A DNA stretch of 64,000 bases from Clytia hemisphaerica (lineage: Eukaryota > Cnidaria > Hydrozoa > Leptothecata > Clytiidae). Below the pieces are notes generated by a model. It did no database searches. It was not told the DNA's origin and saw only the letters and a program-made list of their open reading frames with translations. The stretch spans positions 1,795,926 through 1,859,925 of the forward strand of contig CACVBU010000732.1 of NCBI GenBank assembly GCA_902728285.1, given 5' to 3'. The translations under genes and the position numbers were made by a program. Shown one piece after another: positions 1-12,026 of the stretch; positions within the stretch are counted from its first letter, which is position 1; each line of letters opens with the position of its first letter.

Positions 1-547
1 GCTTTAGGTACGGACTTTATTTTTAAAAGGGGAAATTTTTTTTCTGAATTAAGCTTGTATTAAAATTATACTGCGTCTTCCAGTACAAATTGAGAATTTT
101 TTAAATGTAAATTCAAATTTTTTGGAACCTACTTTATCTTAACCTTAACCTTTTTTACCTACATTTAAATATCTAATTTTAATTTGAATATTACTGCCAT
201 GTCCTTTATATGCGAGTGATTGACATACTCGGAATAATACACAAAGGTATCTAACCTCTTTGACCTACGTTTACAATTTGAGAATAATTGCAATATCATT
301 TTGAAAATATAATAACAACACAAACTCTTTTCCGTGCGCATGCAAATCACGAACCTTCGAAACCACCTACATTTAAAATAAAATTACGTCACAATATCTT
401 TTTCTTATAATAGGTATGAATACAGATGTAATATTAGGAGCCAACAGAAAAATGAGAACAGCAATTCCAGTGAAAAATTCAAAATTTACTGACCAGATTC
501 TGAAAATTGCCGTTGCGCTGTAAGTTTTGGATACATTATTCTCTATC
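1..547. other. Noncoding leader with AACCT-rich tract
   Basis: No supported gene is visible here. Around 130-270 there are several AACCTTNNTTACCTAC-like stretches. They are reverse complements of the 48-bp minisatellite unit found at 16976-17310, so this is probably a decayed copy of the same repeat. Confidence 0.4.
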
Positions 548-1296
548 ATGGATAACAACAATCAAACATTGACAGAGGAAATAACTCTTGACAAAATCAT
601 CCATGAAAGGAATATAATCCACCATATAGCTGATCAAACATCAGTTCTCAAAGAGGTACAATTTTGATATTGACTTATTATGGCATTAATTCTAACCTTG
701 AAATCAAAGGTTCGAAGTACCTAGTCACTTTCCCAGTGCTAATGTTTTGGCCCTGGTTTGGCGCGAATTAAACACTGATAATTAATAGAATCAATCAATC
801 AATTGCTTTATAAAACCACGGATGAGGGTTGCTTAGAAATTTGTTTTATTGGAAGAGACTTACCTTCTTTTTCATATTATTACCAATGATTGTTTTCTTT
901 TATTAATTTCAGTTCGTGAAATCTTCAATTCCAATCAAACAAATAGGCAATAGTTTTGTTCCAACGAAGGAAAATCTTTGCAAAGTGATTCTGGCTTCTC
1001 CGGGTCCAATCGTTACTCAAAGGTCAGTACGAATCTGCACCACCAAAACTTTCCGCCAACATATAATGACGGCTGAATTCATTAATTGCTGCAAATATTT
1101 GATGTCAGAGGGTTTTGGAACGTATTACAGTATAAAAAATGGCCACCGATACTCGTACATTTTCCTCAAAAAGTTGCCTGAAATGATCAACAACTTTTCA
1201 TTGATTGAACAAGATTTATATGTGAGAAAATTCGAGCAAAAGATAAATGACAGTATCAACAATGTAATTATTGAACATTGTTCTACTTTAATCTAA
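548..1296 (+). CDS. Hypothetical two-exon gene, 163 aa
   Basis: Two exons join in phase: 548-655 (ATG start, 36 codons, donor GAG|gtacaa) and 913-1296 (acceptor tttcag|TTC, stop at 1294-1296). The predicted product has 163 residues, no signal peptide and no membrane segment. The N-terminus is acidic and helical. The C-terminal half has alternating charged and aromatic stretches around GFGTYYSIKNGHRYSYIFLK, which could form the beta-hairpin of a winged-helix-like fold; that is only an impression. I do not recognise the family. The good splice signals, kept phase and single open frame argue for a real gene. The nearest neighbours are a repeat downstream and the minus-strand BEN-like gene, so context gives no functional hint. 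Confidence 0.55.
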
Positions 1297-2696
1297 TAAT
1301 AATTTGATTGCAGCAATGGCCGTATATTGAGTAATGTGGGAGTTCTTTCTTTTAAATACTTTTGGACCAATTCTTTTGACATTTTGTAATTTGTGTATCC
1401 AACCTAATGCACAATTTATGAAAAGAATTTGAATTTATTTTTCCTTTTTTAATATTGAGGTGTTAAGTATTTGTGTCATCACAAGCGATTTGGATAACAT
1501 TAAAATTCGGACCGTACTGTACCGGTCTTTATCGGTCTCTATCGGTCTCTATCGGTCCTGTCCGATCCGTAATTGTCCATCGACATTCAGATAGTTCCAT
1601 GAAAAACATAACAAACAAAATCAAAACAAAACGCTACCGGACCGTTATGGGCCGGTCCGGTCCGGGCCGGACCGTTCCTTTTTTTAGTTCTGGACCGTTC
1701 CGGACCAACCTTTTGTTTTACGGCATACGAGAAAAATAAACCAAAATGGCCGATCGAGTTAAAATACAGAACGTAAATTTACCTTATTATCTTCGATTTA
1801 AACTATCTTTTAGGAGATATTATTAATCATATTTGACAAATCAATGTAGTTTTTCTAATTCTGTGATCACAATTGTATTTTTTACATTCTATAATTCTAT
1901 AAAGATAAGATTTCTTTTTTCTAAATTGTTCTGCATTTTACACTTATCACGTGTGTAAATTTGATCCAAAACGCTGCTGACGGACTGAGATTACCCTTTC
2001 CACACATGTGACTGAATGAAGCAGTGCTCTGCACGAAATATCTCGAAAACCTTTTTAATGTTATTGCTCTTATGAAACATGAAACCAGATTTGTGGTAAG
2101 TACATTGTATTTCTAACAATAAGTAAGGTATTTTGTTTATTGAGTTTTCAATCTATTTTGAAACACAGGAAAGGAAGAATGAAACTTTAAGTTTGAAATC
2201 TTTCAAAAAAAGCTCTTGAAAATGAGAAATTATTTTAGTATTACAATGAAAATATGAATTATAATCTAAAAACTACATCCCAAATTTGTTAAGTAAATAC
2301 CTAAATGTAGTAGTTGATCTCATACATGTGATGAAAAACTAAAATGGTGGAAAGGTTACCATTGACAAAAAAATCATAACTCTTCCATGATAAGACTTTT
2401 TTCTAGCATCAAGAGAATTTGAGAAAATAATATGCTGGAAAAGGACAATTTTTTAATTGAAAAAGACCAAAGAAATTATTGCGTCAAGTCAATTTTTCAA
2501 AATACTGCCGACTATAAACAGGCAAGCAATCATGCTGATTGTCTCTGATTGACGTATAGCTAGGAAATATCACAATACTTTAAAAAGGCTTGACCATTTT
2601 TTTTACAGTGTCAAGTGAATCAAGAAAATTAAGTTCTGCAAAAAAAAAACAACGTACGACAACACTTAAAACCGTTCAAGAAATATCTGAAAAAAA
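1297..2696. other. Intergenic, contains a GGTCCGG-rich repeat
   Basis: No gene is seen. At about 1470-1735 a roughly 260-bp repeat begins with TCACAAGCGATTTGGATAAC and carries many CGGTCC and CCGGTCC motifs. A related copy lies in opposite orientation at about 13290-13510. The rest (1740-2696) is AT-rich without visible structure. Confidence 0.5.
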
Positions 2697-5600
2697 TTAG
2701 TTGAGCTTCTTTAAATGACTATTGCGATATTTTCTTAGTTTATCAGACACAATTGGCATGATTGCATTGCTTACATATGGTTTTGTTAAATTATATTTGT
2801 TGGTTAAATAACGGTAAACTTTGTCCATGTCATCCTCCGTGAATTTCAAATAACCTCTCAACCCAGAAATTGTGTAGTGAAGCATCTGATGAGATGAAAA
2901 AACCGTTTTCATGTAATCAAACCCATCCTTTGCAACAAGTTTTATTTCATAAACTGAAAGATTTCCTTTTGTATTTCCTAACAGCTCATCCACCAAGTCC
3001 AAATTCAAATCTACTTCCTGAGATGACTGTGGTTGTTCTGGTGGTGGTTGCTGATTGGTGATTGGTTGTTGAACATGCTGCTGCTGCTGCTGCTGCAATG
3101 AAACCATCATTCCGGTCAAGTTTATTGTTGCCTCCTGCCACTTAAAAACTTCTTGGCGTAGCTGTCTCAGCTCTAACAAAATTTGTCCAGATACATCAAA
3201 TGGTTTTGTGGTCAATGGTTCCATGGTGTGGTCTGTCAACGCATTTGGAATTTCAAAAGAAGTTGACGAATCATCAACCACTTCACCGTAATTGATTGAG
3301 CCTGGAGTTGATGTCAACAAAGGAGAAGCAGTTGGTCGGATGGGCTGATGTAGGCTAGACGTAGAATGGACAGTCGACATTAAGGATGAAGAATTGACTT
3401 GAACGATCGAACTTGCTGACACAGAATGAACGGTGGAGCTAGCTGCTGACGAGGAATGAACAGTGGAGCTAGCTGGCGACGAGGAATGAACGGTGGATCT
3501 AGCTGGCGACGAGGAATGAACGGTGGAGCTAGCTGCTGACGAGGAATGAACGGTGGAGCTAGCTGACGATGACTTGACAGTCGAGACAGTTGGCACAATG
3601 GAGGACTGGACGGTCGAGACAGTTGAAACAATGGAGGACTGGACAGTCGAGACAGTTGAAACAATGGAGGACTGGACAGTTGAGACAGTTGATGCGATGG
3701 AGGCTTGGACAGTCGAGACAGTTGGCGCAATGGAGGACTGTACAGTCGAGACTGTTGACGCAATGGAGGACTGTACGGTCAAGACAGTTGACGCGATGGA
3801 GGATTGGACAGTCGACGCGATAGAGGATTGGACAGTCGACGCAATGGAGAAATGGACTGTTGGTGACGAGATGATCGAACTTGCTGACGAGGAAAGATGA
3901 TTGACGGTCGATGACAAAGTGGCTGACGAGGAATGGACAGTAGCAGGTTTCGATCTTGGCATACTTGAAACAATTGAAAATTGCGGTGAGTCTTTATTTT
4001 TTGTGGTGGTCACCATTGTCATCCGATCAAAAACAAAACCATTTACCTCTCTCATCTTTTCGCCTTGAAGCATACTTGATTGTGGCTGAAATAGGAATAG
4101 ATAAGATATGAATTTTTTGTGATGAGGATTTTAAGAAACTTCTTTGATATTGTTGCTATGGGACAATCTTTTTTCTTGGTCAGAAAACTTTAATAAATAA
4201 TTGAAATTGGCTTGGCTTAAAATTTAATGGCTATCTAGGCTTAATAAAAAAAGTCTGAAATTAAAACTGAACACTGGAGCTTAGCTTACCTGTTGAACTT
4301 GTTTGCATGCAACCCGGTTTGCATCAGCTTCTCGTGCCTTCTCCAATTTCGATTTTCGTTTTGCCTTTTCAACCTAATATAGATAGAAGGATAATACATT
4401 AAATCAATAAGAATTATTTTTTAATTGTGACTTTAGTACCTTTATTGGAACTAATTTTTGCGGGTTTTAATTTTAGCTTTTTCGTCAAAAAAAAACTTGA
4501 AAAATCCCTAGGAAAATGAAAGAAATTTGTCCAAAAAAGGGCAAAACCGCAAAAATTAAAACCTGCAAAAATTCCAGAATGTAAAAAACCGCCAAAATTA
4601 GAACTCGTGAAATGCAATTTTTCAGATATTTTTTTCGACCGCGAAAATTAGTTCCAATAAGGTAGGTATACCTGATTTCATTTGATTTTCACTATTCCTG
4701 AATTATATTTTATATTCCTGAATGTTTGAAAATAAGCTCTAGAAACTTGTGTTGCTTTTAAAGTCAACAATCGGTTACTTTAATCGAAGAAATTTTGGCG
4801 TTTTAGCGAGTTTTCCCTGTTTTCGCTAAAACATGCCGAATTGACAGATCGCTAAAATTTATACGCGCTAAATTTTTCAAATTGCAATTATTTTAGGGGG
4901 AAATTTGTTCGTTTTTTTGAGGTCGCTCGATTTTTTTAGTCAAAGCACTTGTTATACATTTTTGGAAAGCTAAGGGGTAGGGGAATCGACACTTTTTGGA
5001 CACTTTGGTATGATTTTCGGACAAATACAACGGTCCCAGTCAAACATCATAGGGTGAAAAAATAATGAAAATTTCAGCTAGAGAAAACGGAGACCTGTTA
5101 TATATTTTTGGAAAGCTCTCAAAAAATTAAGATTAGTGATATATTGCGAGTATAGGTGATTTCTTTACCTAACTCAAGATTTTAATCCTTAAAACAGTGT
5201 TTTTCAGCCAGAAACAGCTGTTTTGTCCAGTTTTAGCGCTTTCGGAAGCTCAATATCTCGAGTTAGGTACTGAAATCACCTATACTCTCAATATATCACT
5301 AATCTTAATTTTTGAGAAATTTCCAAAAATATACAACAGGTCTCCGTTTTCTCAAGTTAAAATTTTCACTAATTTTTCACCCTATGATTTTTGCCCGAGA
5401 CTGTCGTATTTGTCCGAAAATCACACCAAAGTGTCCGAAACAAAATTGGCACCTAAGTTATTTTAATTCCCCTACCCCTTAGCTTTCCAAAGATGTATAA
5501 CAAGTGCTTTGACTAAAAAAATCGAGCGTTTTTACAAAATTTCCCCCTACTATTAGTTTAATTAAATCCAGTCCAAGTCTCCTTTTTTTAATGATTTTTT

Positions 5601-7929
5601 GCGAAAACTAATAAAGATATTTATTTTTGTCGGTCCCTAGAGTTCTGTAAGAAAATGTAAAACACACGCTTATCTCGAACTTTCACCAAAATACATACAT
5701 CTCAAAAAGTTTTTTGGAAATGGCAATTCGCTAAAATTTATCCACGTGAAATTTTTTGAAATTGTGATTCGCTAAAATTAGTCTTGCTAAAATTTCTATG
5801 ATTAAAGTAATCTATATATTAAAAAACCATACAGAGTTATTGACAAACTTTTTTTACAAAACCCCCTGGAAATTTTCTACATCAGCTTATCCCTTAGATA
5901 TTGAGTTTTCACACCCTGGAAAATTCTTTTTTTGTTGATTTTCTGAAACAAGAGGTTGGAAAAAACCTGTAAAGTTTTATTGACCCCTGGAAATCTTCAT
6001 AAAGCCCCTTAGAAATTTTTTGAAAATACAAAAAAAAACCTTGGAAAAAAGGGTTGAAAGACCCCTGAAAAGTTCGTCAATACCCCTGTAGGGACTAAAA
6101 ATGGAATAACCCAATCCAACTAGTAAGAGGATCAAGAAATGTATATAATTTGAACTCTTTGAAAGAACTTTTATCTTTGAAAAAGATTGCTATAAACGTC
6201 GATCGATTTTCTTTAAGGAAACTAATTTTGTAAATAAGTACTGGTCAAAATTGAAAAAATGGTGGTTTGTCAAAATTAATATCCATTGCCTTTACCCAAA
6301 ATCGCCCCTCTTTTTAATCAAATTGCCCAAAATCTGATACAAATAAGAAATTTTGCCATAAAAGTATCTTTATTTTGTGACAGCCTAGAAAAAATCAACT
6401 AAAGAAGTATCTTATCATCTCCTTTTAGATCCATCAAATCCCAGAAGTTTACATAAATCTCTAAGGTAAGTTTATAAATACCTTCTTTTCTTTTCCTGAC
6501 TTCTTTTGTTCCTTTTTATTTGCCTTTGTTTTGCCAATCTTTGCCTTCTTTGGTGTTTTCGTCTTTGGTGTTTTGGATTTCTGCAAAAAAGAAAAGAAAA
6601 GGGATAAATGTCTTTTCAAAAAAATTTAGTTTCAATCTGTCATTTGTGTAAAAACCAGGCGAGCCGATGGAATTTAATAGGGTTACCAGGCGAGCCGCTC
6701 GAGGCCGCCCAACTTTGGTAGGATTTGTTTTCTCAAATCCTACCAAGGAGATTGACTTCTAGCCCTCCGGACTTATACTTCATTGTTTCTGATACCATTG
6801 GTCATTACGAAGATAATAATATTCTATATTTTTTCCAGGTCGAACGCAAATCGAGAGCAAAATACTACCGGAGATAAAGCTGAAGCCGCAAGGCTGAAGA
6901 AATAAAAATTACATACCGCTTTCGCTTTAGTTGTTTCTTCTTCCTCTGGTTCTGTGTCCGTATCTGATGAGACCACCTCTTTGTTTTGAGTTTTCTCCCA
7001 CTCCAACTCGAAATCATTGAGTTCCTCCTTGGTATCTAAAATGTAAAAAATAGACCAAAGTATGAGTTAAATTAATTCTATTTTTAGTGGGAAAAATACT
7101 TTTTGAGCATGAAATTTTCAAGTCAGTGTCCAATAAGGAAACTATTAGCTTTGTCATAGCCCGGGGTCCACTTAATGGTTTTTTTATAGACTGGATGGCA
7201 GTCCTGCCAAAAGTAGACTCTAGTCTTGCTTAGTCACAAACGTTTTTAGGCCATTTTGAGCCTCGTTGTTCTTATACTTTAGGCGTACAAACTTTCGCGA
7301 GGACGAAAAATCGCGAAATTCACGACAGTTACCTTCGCGAATTTAATGAAAAAATATTTTTCGTGAGCATAAACTTTCGCGAATCAAGACGAAAATTGAG
7401 AATTTTCACATGAAAAAATTGCTTAGATAGGGACATCCTTTAACTTATTAATCTTTTAGCATGCTAAAAATGCCAAAAAAGTTAAATTTTTAATTAAAGT
7501 TTGAAGTTTTAAAGACTTTCTATTTTGTCAAGAATTTTTCGGGAGCATAAATTTTCGCGAATGGCCCTTCCTAGAATTTTAATGACATTTACTTTCGCGA
7601 AAATCGTGTAAGTTTGTACGTACGCATAAAGTATGAAAAAGAGTCTTTTACGTTTAGGATAGACGTAGCCTGTCTCAATCGAAATGTTGCTAATAAAAAA
7701 TCTAGCATCGTTCAACAAGAACTGGAATTGTTTTGTGCCTACCTCTCATTGCTAGAACCTTTCCATTCAAAACTTCTTTGGTGTTGATCCTGATACGGCA
7801 GGTCTCTCCTCTGATCACCCATTTCAATTGGTCCGTACTTTTAATTACGGTAGTACCATCAATTGCAAAAAAAATCAAAGTAAATTGAGGCAATTTATCC
7901 TCCACAGTTCTAACACGTGTACTAGGCAT
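2697..7929 (-). CDS. Five-exon nuclear-type protein with S/T-rich repeat and BEN-like C-terminus (625 aa)
   Basis: Exons in reading order are 7929-7743, 7035-6917, 6580-6482, 4373-4290 and 4085-2697. All junctions are GT-AG and all phases agree, giving 1,878 nt including the stop. The start is the ATG at 7929 (MPSTRVRTVEDK); an upstream ATG in the same frame would only add a hydrophobic leader. Exon 1 encodes a small beta-rich module (FAIDGTTVIKS...). Exons 2-4 are acidic, then very Lys-rich. The last exon holds an S/T-rich repeat built on TVQSSIAS and TVHSSSA units (about residues 225-410), a Q-run, and a C-terminal helical domain (about the last 95 residues, ending VSNAIMPIVSDKLRKYR) whose spacing resembles BEN domains. 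BEN proteins act in chromatin and transcriptional repression. The BEN call is by eye; the gene model is stronger than the domain call. Confidence 0.7.
3371..3970 (-). repeat. Coding S/T-rich minisatellite in the last exon
   Basis: Two repeat types follow each other: units encoding about SSTVHSSSAA (30 bp) and units encoding about IVSTVQSS (33 bp), each present several times with synonymous and conservative changes. Because the unit length is a multiple of three, the frame stays open and shadow frames also remain open. The tract probably forms a disordered, length-variable linker between the Lys-rich part and the BEN-like domain. Confidence 0.75.
4439..4662. mobile_element. Hairpin MITE with TA target duplication (intron)
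   Basis: A 224-bp inverted repeat runs from CCTTTATTGGAACTAATTTT to its near-perfect complement AAAATTAGTTCCAATAAGG. It is flanked by TA on both sides (4437-4438 and 4663-4664). It has no coding capacity and sits in an intron of the BEN-like gene. A TA duplication is typical of Tc1/mariner-type MITEs. Confidence 0.7.
4775..5815. mobile_element. Outer hairpin MITE containing another MITE
   Basis: The outer ends read GGTTACTTTAATCGAAGAAA on the left and, as reverse complement, GATTACTTTAATCATAGAAA on the right, with more GCTAAAATT-type inverted sequence inside. The 652-bp element at 4896-5547 interrupts it. Ends are approximate. Confidence 0.55.
4896..5547. mobile_element. Nested long-hairpin MITE, 652 bp, TA target duplication
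   Basis: The two halves are inverted copies of about 300 bp each around a centre near 5210. They share GGGGGAAATTTTG-type ends and runs such as CTATACTC/GAGTATAG. TA flanks both ends (4894-4895 and 5548-5549). It is noncoding and lies inside the outer MITE and inside an intron of the BEN-like gene. Confidence 0.75.
7265..7620. mobile_element. Hairpin MITE of the TTTCGCG family (intron 1)
   Basis: Inverted ends read ATACTTTAGGCGTACAAACT on the left and, as reverse complement, ATACTTTATGCGTACGTACA on the right. TTTCGCGA motifs are repeated inside. It lies in the intron between exons 1 and 2 of the minus-strand gene. Boundaries are approximate. Confidence 0.5.
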
Positions 7930-8478
7930 GATGAATAATATAACGCATAGCATAACGCTTATAAGCTTATTTGGCCTCATTATATATTGAAAAAAATATT
8001 TCTTAAACAATAGATCTATTGCTTTAAAGGATTAAAATCTGGGTCTCAGTATGCTTATAAGTATGTTATGCTTATAAAAAGAAAATCATGTACACGATTA
8101 TGTAAATTTATCAGGCTTAATTCTAAAGGGGTCAAAAGCATTTCCTGGAACAGCCCATATTTTTATCTTAAACGAGAAAATTGCTACTTTTAAAACAACT
8201 TTTCCAATAATTTCAAAAATTTATGACAATTGAAAATAAACATAAATATTAAGAATTAAATTATCATTTATATCAGATTATTAAGCAAACCAGTTATATA
8301 ATTGTTTTTCACTTTTTTCAAACTTAGGCCAGAATAAGAATAATGCTTTCCTGCATTATCTGATGTGGAGAATAATCAATGGCTTCCATCAAAAAATTGA
8401 ATATTCATTCATGATTGCTGGTCACACTAAATTCAGCTGCGACAGGTAAATACCTTATTGGTAGAATTTTTGGTGGGT

Positions 8479-10416
8479 CAGGGTTCCCAGCGGTCAGGGA
8501 AAACCTGGAAAACCTGGAAAAAGTAGCTTTTTTGGAAAAAGTCAGGGAAAATTTAGAAAAAGTAGTGAAAGTCAGGGAAAAGTCAGGGAACTTATTTTGG
8601 AATAGTCAGGGAAAATCAGGGAATTCCAAAATCAGTCAACAACTGTTCTACCATTAGTGACTTGCGAAAAATTGATTTAAATGAACCTAACTACCTCAAG
8701 GGCAAAAATTTCACCATCGGATTTGCTGCTAGAAAGTGTATAAAAAAACTCAAGAAAGATGACCTTGCTTCTAACAAACAACTTGCTGATTTTTACAATG
8801 AATGTATTTATTACGTCAAAACAACAATTCTTAAATTGTTTGCAAGAAGTTACCTAAGCTCTGTTGTTGTGAGAAATGCTGACTCACTCAATCCTAAGGT
8901 TATTGCCCAGACAGATATGACAGCTTAGGGTAAAGATTTTGAAAGAAAAAATGAAGCTGATTATTTCTCATCTCCAAACTTTAGAACTCTTGACATCGAA
9001 AAAAGGGGATGAGGCGCTTAAAGAGTACACCGAATTCTTCGAAGAAATAAGACAAATAAGAAGCTCCCATCTAAATGACCTATTGCTCTTTGACCGAACG
9101 AAAATGAGATTGGATCATTTCTATTTCAATGTTTTGGGAGCTGCAGTAGAAAAATGCAAATCATTTAGCTTTGTTTTGAAGGTTGTTCTGACACTCAGTC
9201 ATGGTCAAGCTGCTGTTGAGAGGGGTTTTACCTACAAAGCATCAATGAGAATTAACATTTCAGAGGAATCGATTGTTGCAAAGAAGATAGTTAAAGATTA
9301 TTTGCTTTCTAACAAGATCGACATTTCCAACTATTCTCCACCATCTAAACTAGTGTTGTCTTCCAAATCAGCCCATACACGTTACAAAGCAAGTTTACAG
9401 GAAAAGGCTGACAGTGAAGCAAAGGATGCCTTGAAAGAAAAAAGAGAACTTCTTCAAAGAGAGATCGATGAGCTTGTTGCAAAGGAATCTAAAATCAAAA
9501 AGACTTGCCAGTCACTCGACAGTGATTTCGTCAATCTAGTCAGTGAGACAGAAAAACGCCCAAACGAAATGGTCTCTTTGATTACTAATATAAGGCTAAT
9601 GCTCTAAAAAGAAGACAGAATGAACTCAATGAGGACCTTGATGACTTGTATACACAAATAGAAGCAAAACGCCAAAAACTTAAGTAGATCTCAGAATATT
9701 TTTTGAGCGAACTTAAACGTTATTATTCACTTTTTAAGTTAGAAATTCAACTGATGGATTATATTTTTAGCTCATATAGCTGTATGATATGGTTTTAGTT
9801 TTGATATTGCAGAATATAGTTTTTTCGGCCTGTGTATAGGTAGAGCCTATAAGATAAAGTTTTTGAATCTAGCAAACCTAAAATGTTTTCCCATTCATCC
9901 TAGTTTTGAAATTTGATACGTGATGATATAAATTGCACATGTCTAATAATATTTATAATGAGTTGTGAATAAAATGAGTGACTAAATTAGGAGCTATTTT
10001 CTTAAAATGAATGTAAATTGACAAAAGTAATGTTTATTATCTTGGAATGAAGAAAGGCTTATCAGCAATGATGCATGATGAAGAAAATCTTTTTAGAAAG
10101 AGGAAAGTTTTCATTCAAATGATAGCACGTTCATCTTTACATATGACGGTACCCCTTTTGTATCCTGGTTTTAGCGGGGTTTTAGTAGACTCGCTTTTAA
10201 AAAAAATATGTATTGAAATTGTGTTAAGTTTTATTTTTTTTATCTCAATATGGTGTTTTTCAAAATACTGTTGGGGCGAACGGTCAGGGAAAAAGAGCCA
10301 ATATTCTGCTCTGGTCAGGGAAAAAGGCACCTTGGTCAATCTAAAAGTCATGGAAAAAGGTCTTTTTTTTGGAAAAAGTCAGGGAAAAATATTTCTCTTA
10401 AGTGCTGGGAACCCTG
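8479..10416 (+). mobile_element. hAT-type DNA transposon, decayed
   Basis: The terminal inverted repeats are CAGGGTTCCCAGC and GCTGGGAACCCTG. They are flanked by TGGGT at 8474-8478 and 10417-10421, a 5-bp target duplication (6 bp if the ambiguous G is counted). Subterminal regions on both sides are dense in GTCAGGGAAAA motifs, probable transposase binding sites. The inside carries a broken transposase on the plus strand. CAGGG ends are typical of hAT elements; the usual duplication is 8 bp, so the short one suggests a 5-6 bp subgroup or a decayed flank. Confidence 0.8.
8662..9687 (+). pseudogene. hAT transposase C-terminal fragment, broken
   Basis: Three plus-strand frames together encode a hAT-like C-terminal part: 8662-8928, 8939-9607 and a short tail to about 9687. 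The middle part contains LTLSHGQAAVERGFTYKASM, close to the conserved C-terminal dimerisation region of hAT transposases, followed by a long coiled coil (EAKDALKEKRELLQREID). At least one in-frame TAG (about 8926) and two frame changes break it. The catalytic N-terminal DDE part is not visible, so even the unbroken ancestor here was a partial copy. It is flanked by the matching terminal inverted repeats. Confidence 0.7.
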
Positions 10417-10496
10417 TGGGTGCTAAATTTGGCTTAACTGCCAAAACCAATAAATTTAGTATCCACCAGAATTTCTACCAATAAGGTAGGTTATTT

Positions 10497-10807
10497 TACT
10501 AGACTTATCTTTATTAACTTGAGGGTACAAATTTTAGCAGGAACTAATTTTAGCAGGAACTAATTTTTGCGCTTTCTGTTTTATAACAATAAAAATACAG
10601 AATAAATAAATAAATTTATAATACAGAATGAAAAGTTTAAACCCTGATAATAATCTATCATACTAAAATACTAAACTTTTTAAAGCATTGGCCTCAAAGC
10701 AGTTAACAGTTAATTATTTTATGGGAAGAAGTTTTCAAGGTTTTAATTTTGCAAATGTGGTAATTTTCTTAATGTTGGCCTTCATTACTACAATATAAAA
10801 TGGTATA
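10497..10807. other. Intergenic AT-rich DNA
   Basis: No gene is visible. The stretch contains scattered AACTAATTTTNGC motifs at 10530-10570, probably a remnant of the AATTTTGGC MITE family. Confidence 0.4.
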
Positions 10808-11045
10808 CCTTAAAGGAAGAAATTTTGGCGAGAATTTAATTTGGTGGATGGACGAAAAAACTAAATTTGGCGGGAATTTAATTTGGTGGTTGATGAAAGA
10901 TTTAACCTTAAATATGGCGTAAAAAAAGAAAAAAATGCAAAAACATTGAAAAAATTAAATTTGGCGGATGGAGGAAAAAAGAAATTTTAGCGGAACTTAA
11001 TTTGACAGATTTCGGCCAAATCCGCCAAAATTTCTTCCTTTAAGG
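10808..11045. mobile_element. MITE of the CCTTAAAGGAAGAAATTTT family
   Basis: The 238-bp element has inverted ends CCTTAAAGGAAGAAATTTTG and CAAAATTTCTTCCTTTAAGG with TA on both sides. AATTTGGCGG motifs repeat inside. It belongs to the same family as the element at 36114-36413, where a filled/empty site comparison confirms the boundaries. Confidence 0.8.
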
Positions 11046-11150
11046 TATATGAAAAATTATAATTCTGAATTTAAGGTATTTCTAAGATCATTTAACTTCC
11101 CTTCAAATCTACCAGGCCAGTATCTACAGTAATTTACTTTTCATTATTAG

Positions 11151-11592
11151 ATGCTTTGGTGCCTTCAAAAAGAGTTTCCGCAAAACACATGTATCATCAC
11201 TGTATGATGTTGCCAAAGTTTGTGACAGCACCAAGTGCAACATTTCCGTGCTTGTTGGGACACACGATCAAAAGATTCATGTCCCCACATATGATTGGAC
11301 GGAACATTTCTTACAGAAAAAGTTTAAACCAATCGAAAATCTCCTTGAGTACCATCACTTTCGAATGTCGTCTGATGAACCTGGTTTTGTGTATTGCTCA
11401 AAAACATTTGATGATTTACCAACCAAAATATGTATTGTTGAGGATTTTCGTAAAGTCTCTCATGATTTGCCATCTGTTGTGGAACCGAAAGGATTTTCAA
11501 GACAACGGAAGGAATATCTTTACACAGATATAAGAGAATTTTGCACGGAAGAAACGAAAAACATAACTGCACCGGATCCAGATCATTATTAA
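11151..11592 (+). CDS. Terminal exon of an unidentified gene (146 aa)
   Basis: A strong acceptor (cattattag) precedes an open frame that begins one base into the exon (CFGAFKKSFRK...) and ends at a stop at 11590-11592. The encoded 146 residues look protein-like: Cys near the start, VPTYDWTEHFLQ, a YHHFRM motif and an acidic end. I could not find the upstream exons; the adjacent 5' DNA is a MITE. I do not recognise the family. It may be a remnant of a longer gene or a captured transposase tail. Confidence 0.45.
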
Positions 11593-11684
11593 TTAGTTTC
11601 TTAGTATTCTTTCTATTAGTCATTCTGAAAATGAAAAAAATAATTGTTAATGTTCAGTGATTTAAAAAAAGCAAAAGTCCATTA

Positions 11685-12026
11685 CCGTATTTCCTCAAAT
11701 AAGCGCTGCGGCTTATATCGAAATTGCAAACTTTTGTTTTTTGATTTTAAATTCTGGGTTCAGTAGAAAAATTGAATGCGTTTTGTTTAACGAGAAGCTT
11801 TTTATTTATTTCATCTCAATCAAAATTCAAGGAGAATCACAAACCATATGATATAAGTCTTTATGTTTTAATAAGCGCAGCTTTATTTTTCTTGATTTTC
11901 TAATAAGCGCCGCTTTGCATTGGATTCTAGGTGCAACGCTATTATTAGAGAAAGAACTTAAAAAGAGGGTGGCGCTTATTTTGAAAAAAAAATCTTTTGG
12001 TGCGGTACTTATTGGAGGAAATACGG
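11685..12026. mobile_element. Hairpin MITE, TA target duplication, 342 bp
   Basis: Ends are CCGTATTTCCTCAAATAAG and, inverted on the right, CCGTATTTCCTCCAATAAG, flanked by TA at 11683-11684 and 12027-12028. AATAAGCGC motifs recur inside in both orientations. Noncoding. Confidence 0.7.

Larger units (their letters stand above)
8451..10488. mobile_element. MITE interrupted by a hAT element
   Basis: The outer ends are TACCTTATTGGTAGAATTTT at 8451 and its inverted match AATTTCTACCAATAAGGTA ending at 10488. Between them lies the complete hAT insertion (8479-10416). Removing it leaves a short MITE of about 100 bp. The nesting shows that the MITE was there first. Confidence 0.65.

Noticed and set aside
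130..270. Telomere-like TTAACC repeats
   Set aside because: The words are irregular and match the 48-bp minisatellite unit; there is no perfect short telomeric array.
3380..3970. Plus- and minus-strand shadow ORFs over the S/T repeat
   Set aside because: They overlap the supported coding exon in other frames and owe their openness to the in-phase repeat.
6640..6745. Short GC-rich hairpin near CCAGGCGAGCCG as a regulatory RNA
   Set aside because: It is an intron-located direct and inverted repeat with no supporting structure beyond a few stems.
7702..8010. Signal peptide or membrane segment at the start of the BEN-like gene
   Set aside because: The hydrophobic stretch before MPSTRV comes from an upstream in-frame ATG; a nuclear-type protein with a start at 7929 fits better.
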